NCBI RefSeq assembly: GCF_907164915.1
Contig: NC_061864.1
Location: 2,096,389 to 2,160,388, forward strand
Length of the DNA: 64,000 bases
DNA from: Impatiens glandulifera
Taxonomy: Eukaryota; Streptophyta; Magnoliopsida; Ericales; Balsaminaceae
Direction: 5' to 3'
Position numbers and translations under genes: made by a program. Shown here piece by piece: positions 23,020-32,779 of the stretch (positions are counted from its first letter, which is position 1; the number at the start of each line of letters is the position of its first letter). Under the pieces are notes generated by a model that was given only the letters and a program-made list of their open reading frames with translations, was not told the DNA's origin and ran no database searches.

Positions 23020-24355
23020 TTTTTGCCTTTTACTTTATAATTAATGAAACAGCGAAGCAGAACTTACAAAATTGAAATTGAAAATAGGAAAAATACCCAA
23101 CATTCTCATTATCTTCAATGTGAACTTAAGTTTCTAATATGAGCTAAGAAGGTAATCTTAATCTAGGATGAACCTTGCTAAATCTATATTCTTGTTTTTG
23201 TGCTTGCATTAATCGACTATAACAACTTTTATTATACATATCTATGTAACAGCAGCAAATGTACAAAGTCTTCTGGTTTTTGGCAAAAAGAAAGAGGTAT
23301 TACAGTGTGCAATTGAGGGTCAGTTATGGAGCTTTGTTGTTGTACTTGCAGCACAAAATGGAGCTTTATGAAGTAGAAATTTGAACAAATTACTAATTGT
23401 TGTGTAATATATATGTTGTACTATTTGCTGCACTTGAGAAAAGTCTCCAGTGTGTAATGGAAGGGTGGGATTATAAGTAAGTCAGGTACTTATTTTCACA
23501 ATTGTCTCTTTCTCTCAACAATTTGTAAATTGAATTCACTGATGGGATTGTGCAAATCATGTATATTATACATACATTCTTATTCTTGAAAAAGAATCTC
23601 AATTCTTTCGTTTATATTTTATAAATCTTGTATTTTTTTGTATATATAAAGATTGTTTACTTAAAATTATTGAGAGCACAAAGCAACAAATAAGTTGTTT
23701 TTTGCCCAAAGGAAAACAACAAGTGCGTAATATAAACAAAATTCATCATTAACCAAAACATAGACAAAAGAAATAGGTTTGAAACTTAGAAACTAATTAT
23801 TCAAATGGCTTGTTTAATAATTTTCTATTTGAATGACTTTGAGAAGATTATAATGTAATTTTTATAAGTCACACAAACACCATTCATTTCTATTTATACT
23901 AATTCAACATCTATGAAAGAATCAATAAAACAAATAAATTACTACACAATAAATAATGAAATTGAATTAATTATTCGCCCCAGGCCCATAACACTTGTAC
24001 ACCCCGAAAAAGGCAGTCCTATATAGAAAATTCAACAATTAATATAATATGCATCAAAAGTACATGAATGTTTAAGATTTGTATATTAAAGATGTATACT
24101 TGTTCTTGTTACTGATGTGGTCCCAATCATCCCAACCACCATGAACCACAATATTAGCGAAATAAGTATGAGTGTAAACAATTCTAGAGTATTGGCCCAA
24201 GAAAAATTGTACACACAACCATTTTGAAAGAATATTCATACATATCAAAATCATTTCAATGTTGTACACACAACCATTTTGAAAGAATAATTCATACATA
24301 TCAAAATCATTTCAATGTTTATATATATCATCACTCTGTTTAAAAAATTTCCAAT
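23020..24355. other. Central spacer of the foldback element
   Basis: AT-rich sequence between the arms. No transposase, capsid, polymerase or host-gene fragment was recognised in any frame. It contains one local 55-bp tandem duplication. Confidence 0.6.
24208..24318. repeat. 55-bp tandem duplication in the spacer
   Basis: TGTACACACAACCATTTTGA starts at 24208 and again at 24263. The two units are almost identical over 55 bp. Confidence 0.9.
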
Positions 24356-24371
24356 AGAAAAAAAAACTTTT

Positions 24372-24443
24372 ATAGTGAAGGTGGATCGAACACCTGACCT
24401 TTAGATCTTCAGTCTGACATTCTCCCAACTAAGCTATCCTCAC
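24372..24443 (-). pseudogene. tRNA-Phe(GAA)-derived sequence, right arm
   Basis: On the minus strand it is nearly identical to the left-arm unit, with the anticodon loop CTGAAGA and a B box GTGTTCGATCC closer to consensus than in the left copy. The changed T stem (AGGTG/CACCT) is shared by both copies. It is oriented toward the spacer, as is the left one, and is also followed by a poly-T run. Confidence 0.8.
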
Positions 24444-24480
24444 TTATTAAGAAACTTATTAATTAGTTTTACATATTGCG

Positions 24481-24822
24481 TGACCCCACGCCCAAGACCC
24501 ACGCCCCACGCCCCACGCCCAAGGGCCACGCCCAAGACCCACGCCCCACGCCCCACGCCCCACGCCCAAGACCCACGCCCAAGCCCCACGCCCTACGCCC
24601 AAGCCCTACGCCCCACGAAGAACCCCCACTCCCAACGCCCTACGCCCCACGCCCAACGCCCTACGCCCCACGCCCAACCCCCACGCCTCACGCCCCACAC
24701 CCCACGCCCAACCCCCACGCCCCACGCCCAACCCCCACGCCCCACGCCCAAGACCCACGCCCCACGCCCCACGCCCCACCCCCACCCCCACCCCCACCCC
24801 CACCCCCACGCCCACGCCAAGC
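24481..24822. repeat. GC-rich minisatellite, unit CACGCCC, right arm
   Basis: Inverted counterpart of the left minisatellite. It consists of CACGCCC and CCAAGACC variants and ends in a CCCCCA run at about 24776-24808 not seen on the left. The long proline-rich frames across it are repeat artefacts. Confidence 0.92.
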
Positions 24823-25497
24823 CCTAAACCTAAACTAAAACCCTAATCAAATATATCATTCTCAGCATTCATTCTCAACATTCATAATAAACTAAAACCC
24901 TAAAACCCTAATCAAAACATGCAAAGCAAATATTCACAAACCATTCACAAACATTCTCAGCATTTCAAACTATATCAATCTCAGCATTCTCAGCATTTTC
25001 AATATTTAAAACAATAAACCTAAACTAAACTAAGATTACCTAAACAATAAACCTAAACAATAAACTTAAACTAACCTCAAATCGTCCGTTGGCTGGAAGT
25101 TCGGCTTGGCGATCGACGAAGAGGCTGGCTGGAAGGGTTGGGCTTCTTAGCGAACGTCGGCGGAGCTTGGCGTCGGAGAAACGGAAGCTGACGGGGGAAG
25201 AAGGGGACCTGGGGAGGGAGGTGACGGAGAAGAAGAACGGAAGGGAAGAAGGCTGGATGGAAGTGCAACGGTCGTCGGGGGAAGGAAAGAGAGAAAGGGG
25301 AAAGCGGGGGAAAAGAAGAAAAGAAAAGAAAGAAAAAGAAAAAAGAAAAAAAAATAAAAAAAAATAAAAAGGTTATTGAGGGGTAAAATTGGAAAAATTT
25401 ATAAAAAAAGGTTAAAAAACAAAAACTAAATTAGTAAGGTTAAATTTCAAAATACTCATATTTTTAGGGTCATATTATCAAATTTCCCGTATGAGTG

Positions 25498-25771
25498 GTT
25501 TAAACGGAAGACCTTGTCGGAAAAATATATTCGCAGTAGTTAGTAGAAGAAGCCGGAAGCCCCATTGACGGAAAAAGGAAATCAAATATCCAAATAGGTC
25601 AAATTTTGGCGTCCAGTTTCTTCACATTTTCCTCCGATCAGATCCATTCTTGATCTTCATCCCTTCCCTCTACATTCTTCTGATCCGATCTTAGATCACG
25701 AATCCCACTTCCTATTTCATCCATCTTGACTACATTACCTTCACCACTCACTTCAACTTACAGTTTCACTG
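25498..25771 (+). promoter_or_regulatory. Short promoter/leader of the NPSN gene next to the foldback element
   Basis: Only 274 bp separate the element's target duplication from the ATG. The last 150 bp are a CT-rich leader (TTCCTCCGATCAGATCC, CCCTTCCCTC). No clear TATA box was recognised. Confidence 0.45.
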
Positions 25772-27351
25772 ATGGGTTCTCTATCTGCAATCAGCGAGGA
25801 GCTTGCAGATTTAGATGGAAAAATTGCCGATATCTTGCGAGCTCTATCGTAAGAATCTTCACATCTTTACTTTACTGTTTACTGTTTAGATCTCTCTGTA
25901 GACTGTATGAATAGGTGATACAACAATAATGTTATAAATCTTTATTTCAGAAATGGGTTCCAGAAATTGGATAAGATTAAAGATTCCAACAGGCGAAGTA
26001 GACAATTGGAAGATCTAACAGAGAAAATGCGGGAGTGCAAGAGGTAATCACTAATCAGTAATTTCCTAAAATCCATTTGATTAGTTACTGACAGAAACTG
26101 TATTATTATTTGTGTTTCTCTTTAGTCTGATTAAAGAGTTTGATCGAGAAATTAAGAATGTGGAATGTAATCCAGATACCACTAAGATGCTCAGTGATAA
26201 GAAACAATCAATGGTACTATACTAATGCTTTCTTTAAAACCAATCTTAGAACATATTCATTTCCTTTTTTGTTTTGTTTTGTTTTGCAGATCAAGGAGCT
26301 GAATTCTTATGTTGCTTTGAAAAAACAGTAAGTGAATGAATCTGTGAAACAGTTTTTGTTTTCGGCATACTCAACAATGGTGGTTTTTCATTACGCAGAT
26401 ATGCGAGTAATCTGGAAAACAAGCGGCTCGATCTCTTCGATGGGACAGCTGAGGGGTTTGCAGAAGACAATAATGCTTTACTAGCTTCAAGTAGGAAGAC
26501 AATATATATTTCTGTTGTTAAACTTTTGTTTTTTGAATCAGTTTATTGAGTGTACTACATTGTCTGTGAATTCTTCGCAGCTATGACGAACCAACAGCTG
26601 ATGGACCGTGGCAATGAAATGATGGATGATACTGATCAAGCTATTGAGAGATCAAAAAAGGTTTTCTACAAATCTCGATAACCTTCTTTGCAATGAAAAC
26701 CATAGGAGATCGTCTAGTATTGGAAAAGTAAGTTTCTTTTCAATGATAGTGTTATATATTAACTATATTTGTATGTAGGTTGTTCATGAGACTATTAATG
26801 TTGGAACAGAAACAGCAGCGGCTCTTAAGGCACAGGTAGTTTTCTGGAGAGATTTGAACCTGTCTCTTCTATGTATATATACCATGTTAAAGTGATAATC
26901 TTTGACTTCTTGATTATCTTGAATGTGAATTATAATAGACTGAACAAATGAGCAAGATTGTCAATGAGCTCGACTCTATTCATTTCTCACTCAAGAAGGC
27001 GTCAAAGCTGGTGAAGGAAATTGGTCGACAGGTCAAATTCTAGATAACCCAATATTTCTTACCATTTCTTCTTCATATACGACTCATCTTGCGCTCTCCT
27101 TTTTTTGTTCTAACTCAGGTTGCAACAGACCGGTGTATAATGGCTTTCCTAGTACTTATCGTTATTGGCGTCATAGCAATCATTATTGTCAAGGTTAGGA
27201 TCTTAATATTGGTTGGTTGGTTGGTTGGTTTAAAAATAGTAGATGTTGATAACCTTAATTTTGACAGATTGTGAATCCAAATAACACAAGTATTCCAGAT
27301 ATCCCAGGATTGGCCCCTCCAGCTCCAAGTCGCAGGTTGCTTTGGGAATGA
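25772..27351 (+). CDS. Novel plant SNARE (NPSN11/12/13 type), about 10 exons
   Basis: A Qb-SNARE of plants that helps fuse vesicles at the plasma membrane and cell plate, partnering KNOLLE/SYP-type Qa SNAREs in Arabidopsis. Exons give about 258 residues. The start ATGGGTTCTCTATCTGC begins MGSLSAISEELADLDGKIAD. A helical N-terminal domain covers residues 1-110. The SNARE motif lies at about residues 145-205 (DTDQAIERSKKVVHETINVG, then TETAAALKAQTEQMSKIV). The tail anchor is IMAFLVLIVIGVIAIIIVK at about 213-231, followed by the family tail NPNNTSI...PGLAPPAPSRRLLWE. Exon 1 ends at 25848. Length and tail match the NPSN family closely. Which of the three Arabidopsis members is the ortholog was not resolved. 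Confidence 0.92.
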
Positions 27352-28534
27352 ATTAATCATATTTTTAATTGCCTATTCATCAGATTCTTTTCATTTTTCC
27401 CATTCAAAAGATAGAGTTGTTGAGACCTCTTCAAATTGTAATTAATCAGAAATTTGTTCTTCCTATGAATGGAATGTTTTTGTGTCTTTCTGCCAAATTC
27501 TTCCATTAAGAAAACGTCTTTCCTTCAAATTTGGATTGCTTACAAGTAAAACAAAAAGACTACCCCCACTCAAAAACCTTTTATTATGTATGAATTCATT
27601 CATTAGATTTCATGATGGTAAGCCTATTAATTAAATCCTCTTGTTCAAAAATATTTATTTTAATAATGATTTAAGAATATAAATTGTTTATCTATTCTGA
27701 CTATTCTTCTACCATAAAAGAAATGGACATTTGTTAGCTGAGTGTGACTAGGTTAGTCAAGATTTGTCTATCTACAAAGATAGTTACAATGAGTTATGAT
27801 TGGGACAGAACTAACCATAGTTAATAATATGTTTGAAAAGTGTGACAATATTAATATTTTTAATTGAAAATTTGGAACTATCGTCTTTGCATTCTTTTAT
27901 TTAATTTGTTATAAAACGAATGTTTAAATAAAAAATGAAAAAAAAAAGTAGGTTGGGACCCATCTGAGGTTTCAAAACGCGGGAGGTCATATTTTTCTTG
28001 GTCTTCTTTGGAGACTATAACATTCAGATGGTCTCTGTGCTATCTTCTTTTGCCGTTTCATACACGCGTTTCTCTCTTCCACATGGGTTTGATTCATTTT
28101 TACTGGGTTCTGTATTTTACTTCAAATTCACAAGCTTTTCGGCTAGTTGATTTCTCTGGTTGATGGGTTTTTTTAGGTTTGCCGTGTAGGATTTGAGTTC
28201 ACACCTTAGTCTCGTTGTCAATTGTTGTTATCTCTACTGTTTCTCCGATTAGCTGTAATTAATGTTTCCTTCCTTAATTCCGTCGTTTCCCACTTCTTTT
28301 TCTCTCTTATGCTTACACAACATGTTTACCCATATCATCATCACAATCTTTCCTTCTACTTCCGTGTGTCATCTTACTTCTTCTTCTTCTTCTTCAACCT
28401 CTGTATTTCCTTTGTTTCATTTCTGGGTTTCGCTTTAATTTCCAACGCATGAACCCTAGATGCTTTAATCTCCAATTGTTTCTTCTCAAGTTTTGCTAAG
28501 ATCAGACAAAATTGGTATTCTAATATCTCGACCG
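27352..28534. other. Intergenic region and leader of the PBL kinase gene
   Basis: After the NPSN 3' UTR the DNA is AT-rich. From about 28020 it becomes a CT-rich probable 5' UTR for the kinase gene (TCTTCTTCTTCTTCTTC near 28378). No other gene recognised. Confidence 0.5.
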
Positions 28535-30051
28535 ATGAAGTGCTTCTCAATTTTCAAAGACAAATCGAAGCCTTCCCGGGGAAAATCTGCTCCGGAGTTG
28601 AAAACCCAAATCTCATCATCATCTAAGGATACTCCGGTGGTAAATAGGGCGACAAAGTCGGTCGGTGCGACGTCGTCTGTGACGAAAAGAGGTCCGGAAA
28701 TGTATAGAGAGAAAAGGCATAATAATTTGAAGGCATTTTCTCTGGCTGAACTGAAGGAGGCTACTAATGGTTTCAACAAGTTGTTAAAGATAGGAGAAGG
28801 TGGTTTTGGGAGTGTGTATAAAGGTTCAATTAATCCACCAGATGGTAGTAATGGAGATCCAATTATTGTTGCCATTAAAAAGCTTAGTTCTCAAAGTTTG
28901 CAGGTAATTAATCAACTACTTAATTGGGTTTGAAAAAACATGAACATTGTCGATTGAATTGATTTTGCTTGATCTGTTATTGGATAGGGTCATAAAGAAT
29001 GGCTGGCTGAAGTTAAATTTCTTGGAATAGTTGAGCATCCAAATCTTGTCAAACTTTTGGGATTTTGTATGGAAGATGGTGGAAGAGGAATTCACCGTTT
29101 GCTGGTATATGAATACATGCCCAACAAAAGCTTGGAACATCATCTCTTCAACAAGAACATGCCAACTCTTTCGTGGAAATTGAGGTTGCAAATTATGCTT
29201 GGTGCAGCCCAAGGACTGTCTTATCTTCATCAAGGATGCGACAGACAGGTTTGGTTTGTTGGTAACTTAGGTGCTAAAATGTTTGAACTCTGTTCAATTA
29301 TTCGAAAATTTTAATTTTTAAAACTTATCTTTTGATATAGGTTATATATAGAGATTTCAAATCATCTAATGTTTTGCTGGACCAAGAATTTAGTCCTAAG
29401 CTTTCGGACTTTGGGCTGGCAAGAGAAGGTCCTGTTGGCGAACATACCCATGTTTCAACCGATGTAAACAAGCGAGTTTAAGAATTGAATTATTAATCTA
29501 ATCTAATCTAATCTGCATTTGTGTTAAAAGGTTTGTTTATTTTTCTTACTCACAAGGTGGTTGGGACAATTGGATATGCAGCCCCAGAATATGTAGATAC
29601 GGGTCATCTGACATCTAAGAGCGATATCTACAGTTTTGGAGTAGTCTTATACGAGATACTTTCGGGTAGAAGGACAGTTGAGAGAAACAGGCCGCCATCT
29701 GAACAGAAACTCCTAGAATGGGTGAAGCTTTATCCAGTTGAGACAAGGAGCTTTGCTATGATAATGGATCCGAGGATTAGAAACCAATACCCACTAAGCT
29801 CGGCTAGACGGATAGCCAAGTTAGCAGACAGTTGTTTAAAGAAAAATGCGAAAGATAGGCCCGATATGAATGAGGTGGTTGAGTGCTTGAAACTGGCTAT
29901 AGAAGAGTCAGGAGAGGATGAATCATTGTCTAGGTTATCTCAAACTGCAGGACTTGTTTCGAGACAGAAGAATGTGATGGCTCGGCCTGGTGTAACCCCA
30001 CAGAAGTTGCCTTTACCTCGGCCTAAGGATTCGTTACCTGTTAAGGTTTAA
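28535..30051 (+). CDS. Receptor-like cytoplasmic kinase VII, PBL19/PBL20 type
   Basis: A serine/threonine kinase that acts below pattern-recognition receptors. Exons 28535-28903, 28988-29248, 29341-29463 and 29557-30051 join to 415 residues. The start [20 protein letters not shown] is the PBL19/20 leader; residue 2 is Lys, so there is no myristoylation site, but Cys3 could be S-acylated. Kinase landmarks are the glycine loop [17 protein letters not shown], the catalytic loop [14 protein letters not shown] (an RD kinase), [23 protein letters not shown] and [17 protein letters not shown]. The tail is short and basic. Relatives PBL19 and PBL20 take part in chitin-triggered immunity; for this copy that is inference. 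In Arabidopsis these kinases lie near CBL9 and CBL1, as here. Confidence 0.92.
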
Positions 30052-30818
30052 TCGCCACAGAACTTGTTCTTATTTTTAGCATAATGGATGGGGAAGTTGG
30101 ATTGTTGTAAAGTGAGGAAACAAGATTGAGAGTGCAATATTATTGCTCAGGGAGATTTGGGATGAATTCAAATTTTGTTTCATATAATAAATTCCAGAAA
30201 TTAATATTTAATAATCTCTATTTTTTTTTCTTAAGTACTTAATATTCACTAATTGAAATGGATCATACCAAAACAATAAAATTATGACTCATTCACACTC
30301 GTTGATTTAGACTCACTCTTTGTCTTGATTTCGATTCTTAGAAAATTGAGGGAGACATTTGAATTGTATTAAGTAATTTTTATTTTGATTAATTTATGAC
30401 AAATAATATAATGATTTAAAATTAGATTTAGTGTTTGCTTGAATGGTTCATCATCAAGAGTTAAATAAAATAAAAAAGATAAAAGGGACCATGAACAACA
30501 ATTCAATAGCTTAACATTTTCCAATATAATATCTTGTATCTGAAAGGTGCTTATTAAGAATTTAACTTTTTTTTTAATATTTGATTAGAAAACAAAAATT
30601 ATATATGTTATAAGTATTATAACAAGAAGAAAAATCAAAACTTTACAAAGATAGAGATTTCAAATTAAGATAAGAATTAAAACATATTTATACTAAAAAT
30701 GATATTATAAGCAATTTAGCTCGTTTATCCACAAATTTAGATGATTAGTCTGAGTTCTACTCATTGTCATACAAATGATAGTACGATGTTGTGACAAATA
30801 CAAAATTAATCTTCTTGG
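30052..30818. other. Intergenic DNA between two convergent genes
   Basis: AT-rich 3' flanks. AATAAA-like signals near 30186 (PBL side). No further feature recognised. Confidence 0.5.
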
Positions 30819-32282
30819 TTATTTGGTTACATTGAAGCATTTCAAGAATTCATTAAAGATTTCGTCGTACCTATCCAATTGACGATCCTCCAAATCAATT
30901 ATTGTGTCATCAAATAAGTCGTCACTCAACTTGTTTATTTGTTCTTGCGTGTCAAATAACGCCCCGCTATTAGGATCATGCAAAGTATCATCAAGAATGA
31001 CTAGGTCTTCGATATGTGTAGTATACGACCCACGATGAACATTATTAATAATTGGCTCGTGGATATCCTCAAAACAAGACGTGTTAGGAAGAGTAGTTAC
31101 TTGATGATGAGGATGTTCTTGTACATGATCATCAAATATTCCTCCATCATTCCAACTAAGTACATCAAATCCCGCAGGTGCTACATTATTATCCAATTGA
31201 TGATCCTCCAAAACAAATATTTTGTCGTCAAATAAGTCGTCGATGAACTTGCTTATATCTTCTTGAGTATCAAATAACACCCCGCTCTTAGGAACATGGA
31301 AATTATCATCAAATATGACTAGATCTTCAATATTTGTAGTATTCCACACATTATTAATAATTGGCTCCTTCTTATTCATAAAACAAGATGTGTAGATAAT
31401 GTCCATCGGTACTGTTTCACTTTGCTGTTGTATCAAATTATAATGGTTATTAATATTACAATTATCAATATAAAGAGAAATAGTAGGAAGAGTGGTTACA
31501 TGATGAAGACGACGATGTTCTTGTACATTCTTATGATCATCAAATATTAATCCTCCATTGTTCCAATTAAATACGTTAGAGCCCGCGTGTGCTACTTTTT
31601 GCTTTACTTGGATAGAATAATTCCATGGATTAATTAGACTATTCATGATGATGCATTGTCGTTTGGCAATATTTGTAGTCCTCTCGTCTTCTTGAATGGT
31701 TAATCTTTGCCTCTTCAAAGTATTACAGACGGGTTTCCTTTTTATAACAACCGCGACATGCGACTCAAAAATATTTAAAGGAATAATCTTGTTTCTATAT
31801 CTGCATTCTTGCTCTAGTTGTTGGGCCAAGTGACCGTAAATGCTGAATTCTTTCATGATCCAATCGTGCTCATTAATAACATTCAATTCAAGTGGTTGTG
31901 TTGCTCGGGATGATTTATTGGCGTATGAGAAACATTTCGCTCTCCCGATCACTTGTTTTCGTTGGTCAAAAACCGGAACCCCAACGCTGTTTCCCTTCCA
32001 ATATCCTCCATTCTTGGATCCCGCAATATTACGACGAAAGTTTTTTCCACGCGGGCACATTTTCTTTACTTTTGTGAAGCAAAGTAAACAATCTTCTTTG
32101 TCGCCGTTGAATCGAGTAATGGATCCCTTGTTCTCTTCAAACAATTGCCATGGTTCTTTGTCTCCGTAAACATCAATCTCCTCTATAACATAACCTTCAC
32201 TTAATCGAGGATCTCCCATTATTTCTTTGGCAAGATAACATTTTAGTAATATTTCTGGGGTGAGATGATGTTTATCATTCAT
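30819..32282 (-). CDS. Divergent intronless NAC-domain protein with internal duplication
   Basis: A protein of 487 residues with no intron, unlike typical NAC genes with two. Residues 1-155 show a degenerate NAC domain. HLTPEILLKCYLAKE stands for the usual FHPTDEELVxxYL, and IDVYGDKEPWQLFEE stands for subdomain B. KKMCPRGKNFRRNIAGSKNG then GYWKGNSVG is subdomain C, and EHDWIMKEFSIYGH is subdomain D. It should bind DNA as a dimer if functional, but the leading LPPGFRFHP block is missing. Residues about 232-368 and 369-472 are two copies of one acidic module (shared FDTQE, DDLFDD, HxEDLVI/IEDLVI, EPIINNV, VTTLP). It ends with an acidic region that could activate transcription. The frame is fully open. 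NAC membership is clear by motif order; function is unknown. Confidence 0.8.
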   Translation of the reverse strand: MNDKHHLTPEILLKCYLAKEIMGDPRLSEGYVIEEIDVYGDKEPWQLFEENKGSITRFNGDKEDCLLCFTKVKKMCPRGKNFRRNIAGSKNGGYWKGNSVGVPVFDQRKQVIGRAKCFSYANKSSRATQPLELNVINEHDWIMKEFSIYGHLAQQLEQECRYRNKIIPLNIFESHVAVVIKRKPVCNTLKRQRLTIQEDERTTNIAKRQCIIMNSLINPWNYSIQVKQKVAHAGSNVFNWNNGGLIFDDHKNVQEHRRLHHVTTLPTISLYIDNCNINNHYNLIQQQSETVPMDIIYTSCFMNKKEPIINNVWNTTNIEDLVIFDDNFHVPKSGVLFDTQEDISKFIDDLFDDKIFVLEDHQLDNNVAPAGFDVLSWNDGGIFDDHVQEHPHHQVTTLPNTSCFEDIHEPIINNVHRGSYTTHIEDLVILDDTLHDPNSGALFDTQEQINKLSDDLFDDTIIDLEDRQLDRYDEIFNEFLKCFNVTK

Positions 32283-32779
32283 GATGTTAGGATGAAGTTG
32301 TAAAAGAATTAATGGAGGACTAAGAGATGTATATTTATAAATAATATCAGTTATTTAGTTGTTAGCTGTTGGACTGTTATACCATCTAATTAATTAGTTT
32401 TGTAAAACTGATTGAAATGGTTTATCATTTTTCTCTTCTTCTTCAAAAAGTAATAAAAATTACAAAAGTAGCTTAATGATTTATTTGTTGTTGTGAATAT
32501 GCTAATTTTATCCCTTTCTCTATCTCAAACATTTCATAATTTGAATTTGAAACTACAAAGACTTTTCTTTTAGATGTGACATTTCAATCAATTATCCATA
32601 TGACTAGTCATTGTCATTTTTTTAAGTCTAACAATTAGAAAAAAATGTAGATCAAGATCTTTACTTTTACAATAGTGAAATAAATAAAGACTTAATTAAA
32701 CATACAAACAACTTCTAACAATTTTTCAAACAATTACAAGTCAATAAAAACTACTCTAAAAGACTATCTCTGAATCAAG
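32283..32779. other. Intergenic DNA between NAC and receptor kinase genes
   Basis: Holds the NAC gene's upstream region and the receptor kinase's 3' flank. AT-rich, with no feature recognised beyond a TATATTTATAAATA stretch near 32330 that could serve as a TATA box for the minus-strand NAC gene. Confidence 0.45.

Larger units (their letters stand above)
21946..23020 (+). repeat. Left arm of the foldback element
   Basis: Inverted partner of 24355-25488. The GC-rich part at about 22130-22330 (CTCTTCGTCGATCGCCAAGC, 22253-22272) reappears as its complement at about 25081-25260. The two differ by scattered substitutions and indels. Confidence 0.85.
21946..25488. mobile_element. Foldback Mutator-like element with about 1.1-kb inverted arms
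   Basis: The left end reads GGGAAATTTGATAATATGAC and the right end is its complement (TTATCAAATTTCCC). The 9-mer GTATGAGTG flanks it at 21937-21945 and 25489-25497; the last G on the left overlaps the terminal G run, so the duplication is 8 or 9 bp. The arms run inward for about 1.1 kb each (21946 to about 23020, and about 24355 to 25488) with the same order of parts. From the end inwards these are a TTTTTATT-rich stretch, a GC-rich exon-like segment, TTTAGG/GGGTTTTAGGG text, a GGGCGTG minisatellite, GTCACGCAATATGTA and a tRNA-Phe-derived unit. The spacer is about 1.3 kb with no recognisable protein. TIR ends and target size fit Mutator-like elements. No transposase is present, so it is non-autonomous, with Pack-MULE-like cargo. 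Confidence 0.85.
24355..25488 (-). repeat. Right arm of the foldback element
   Basis: Complement of the left arm with the same order of modules, somewhat diverged in minisatellite length and with indels in the CT/GA-rich part. Confidence 0.85.
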
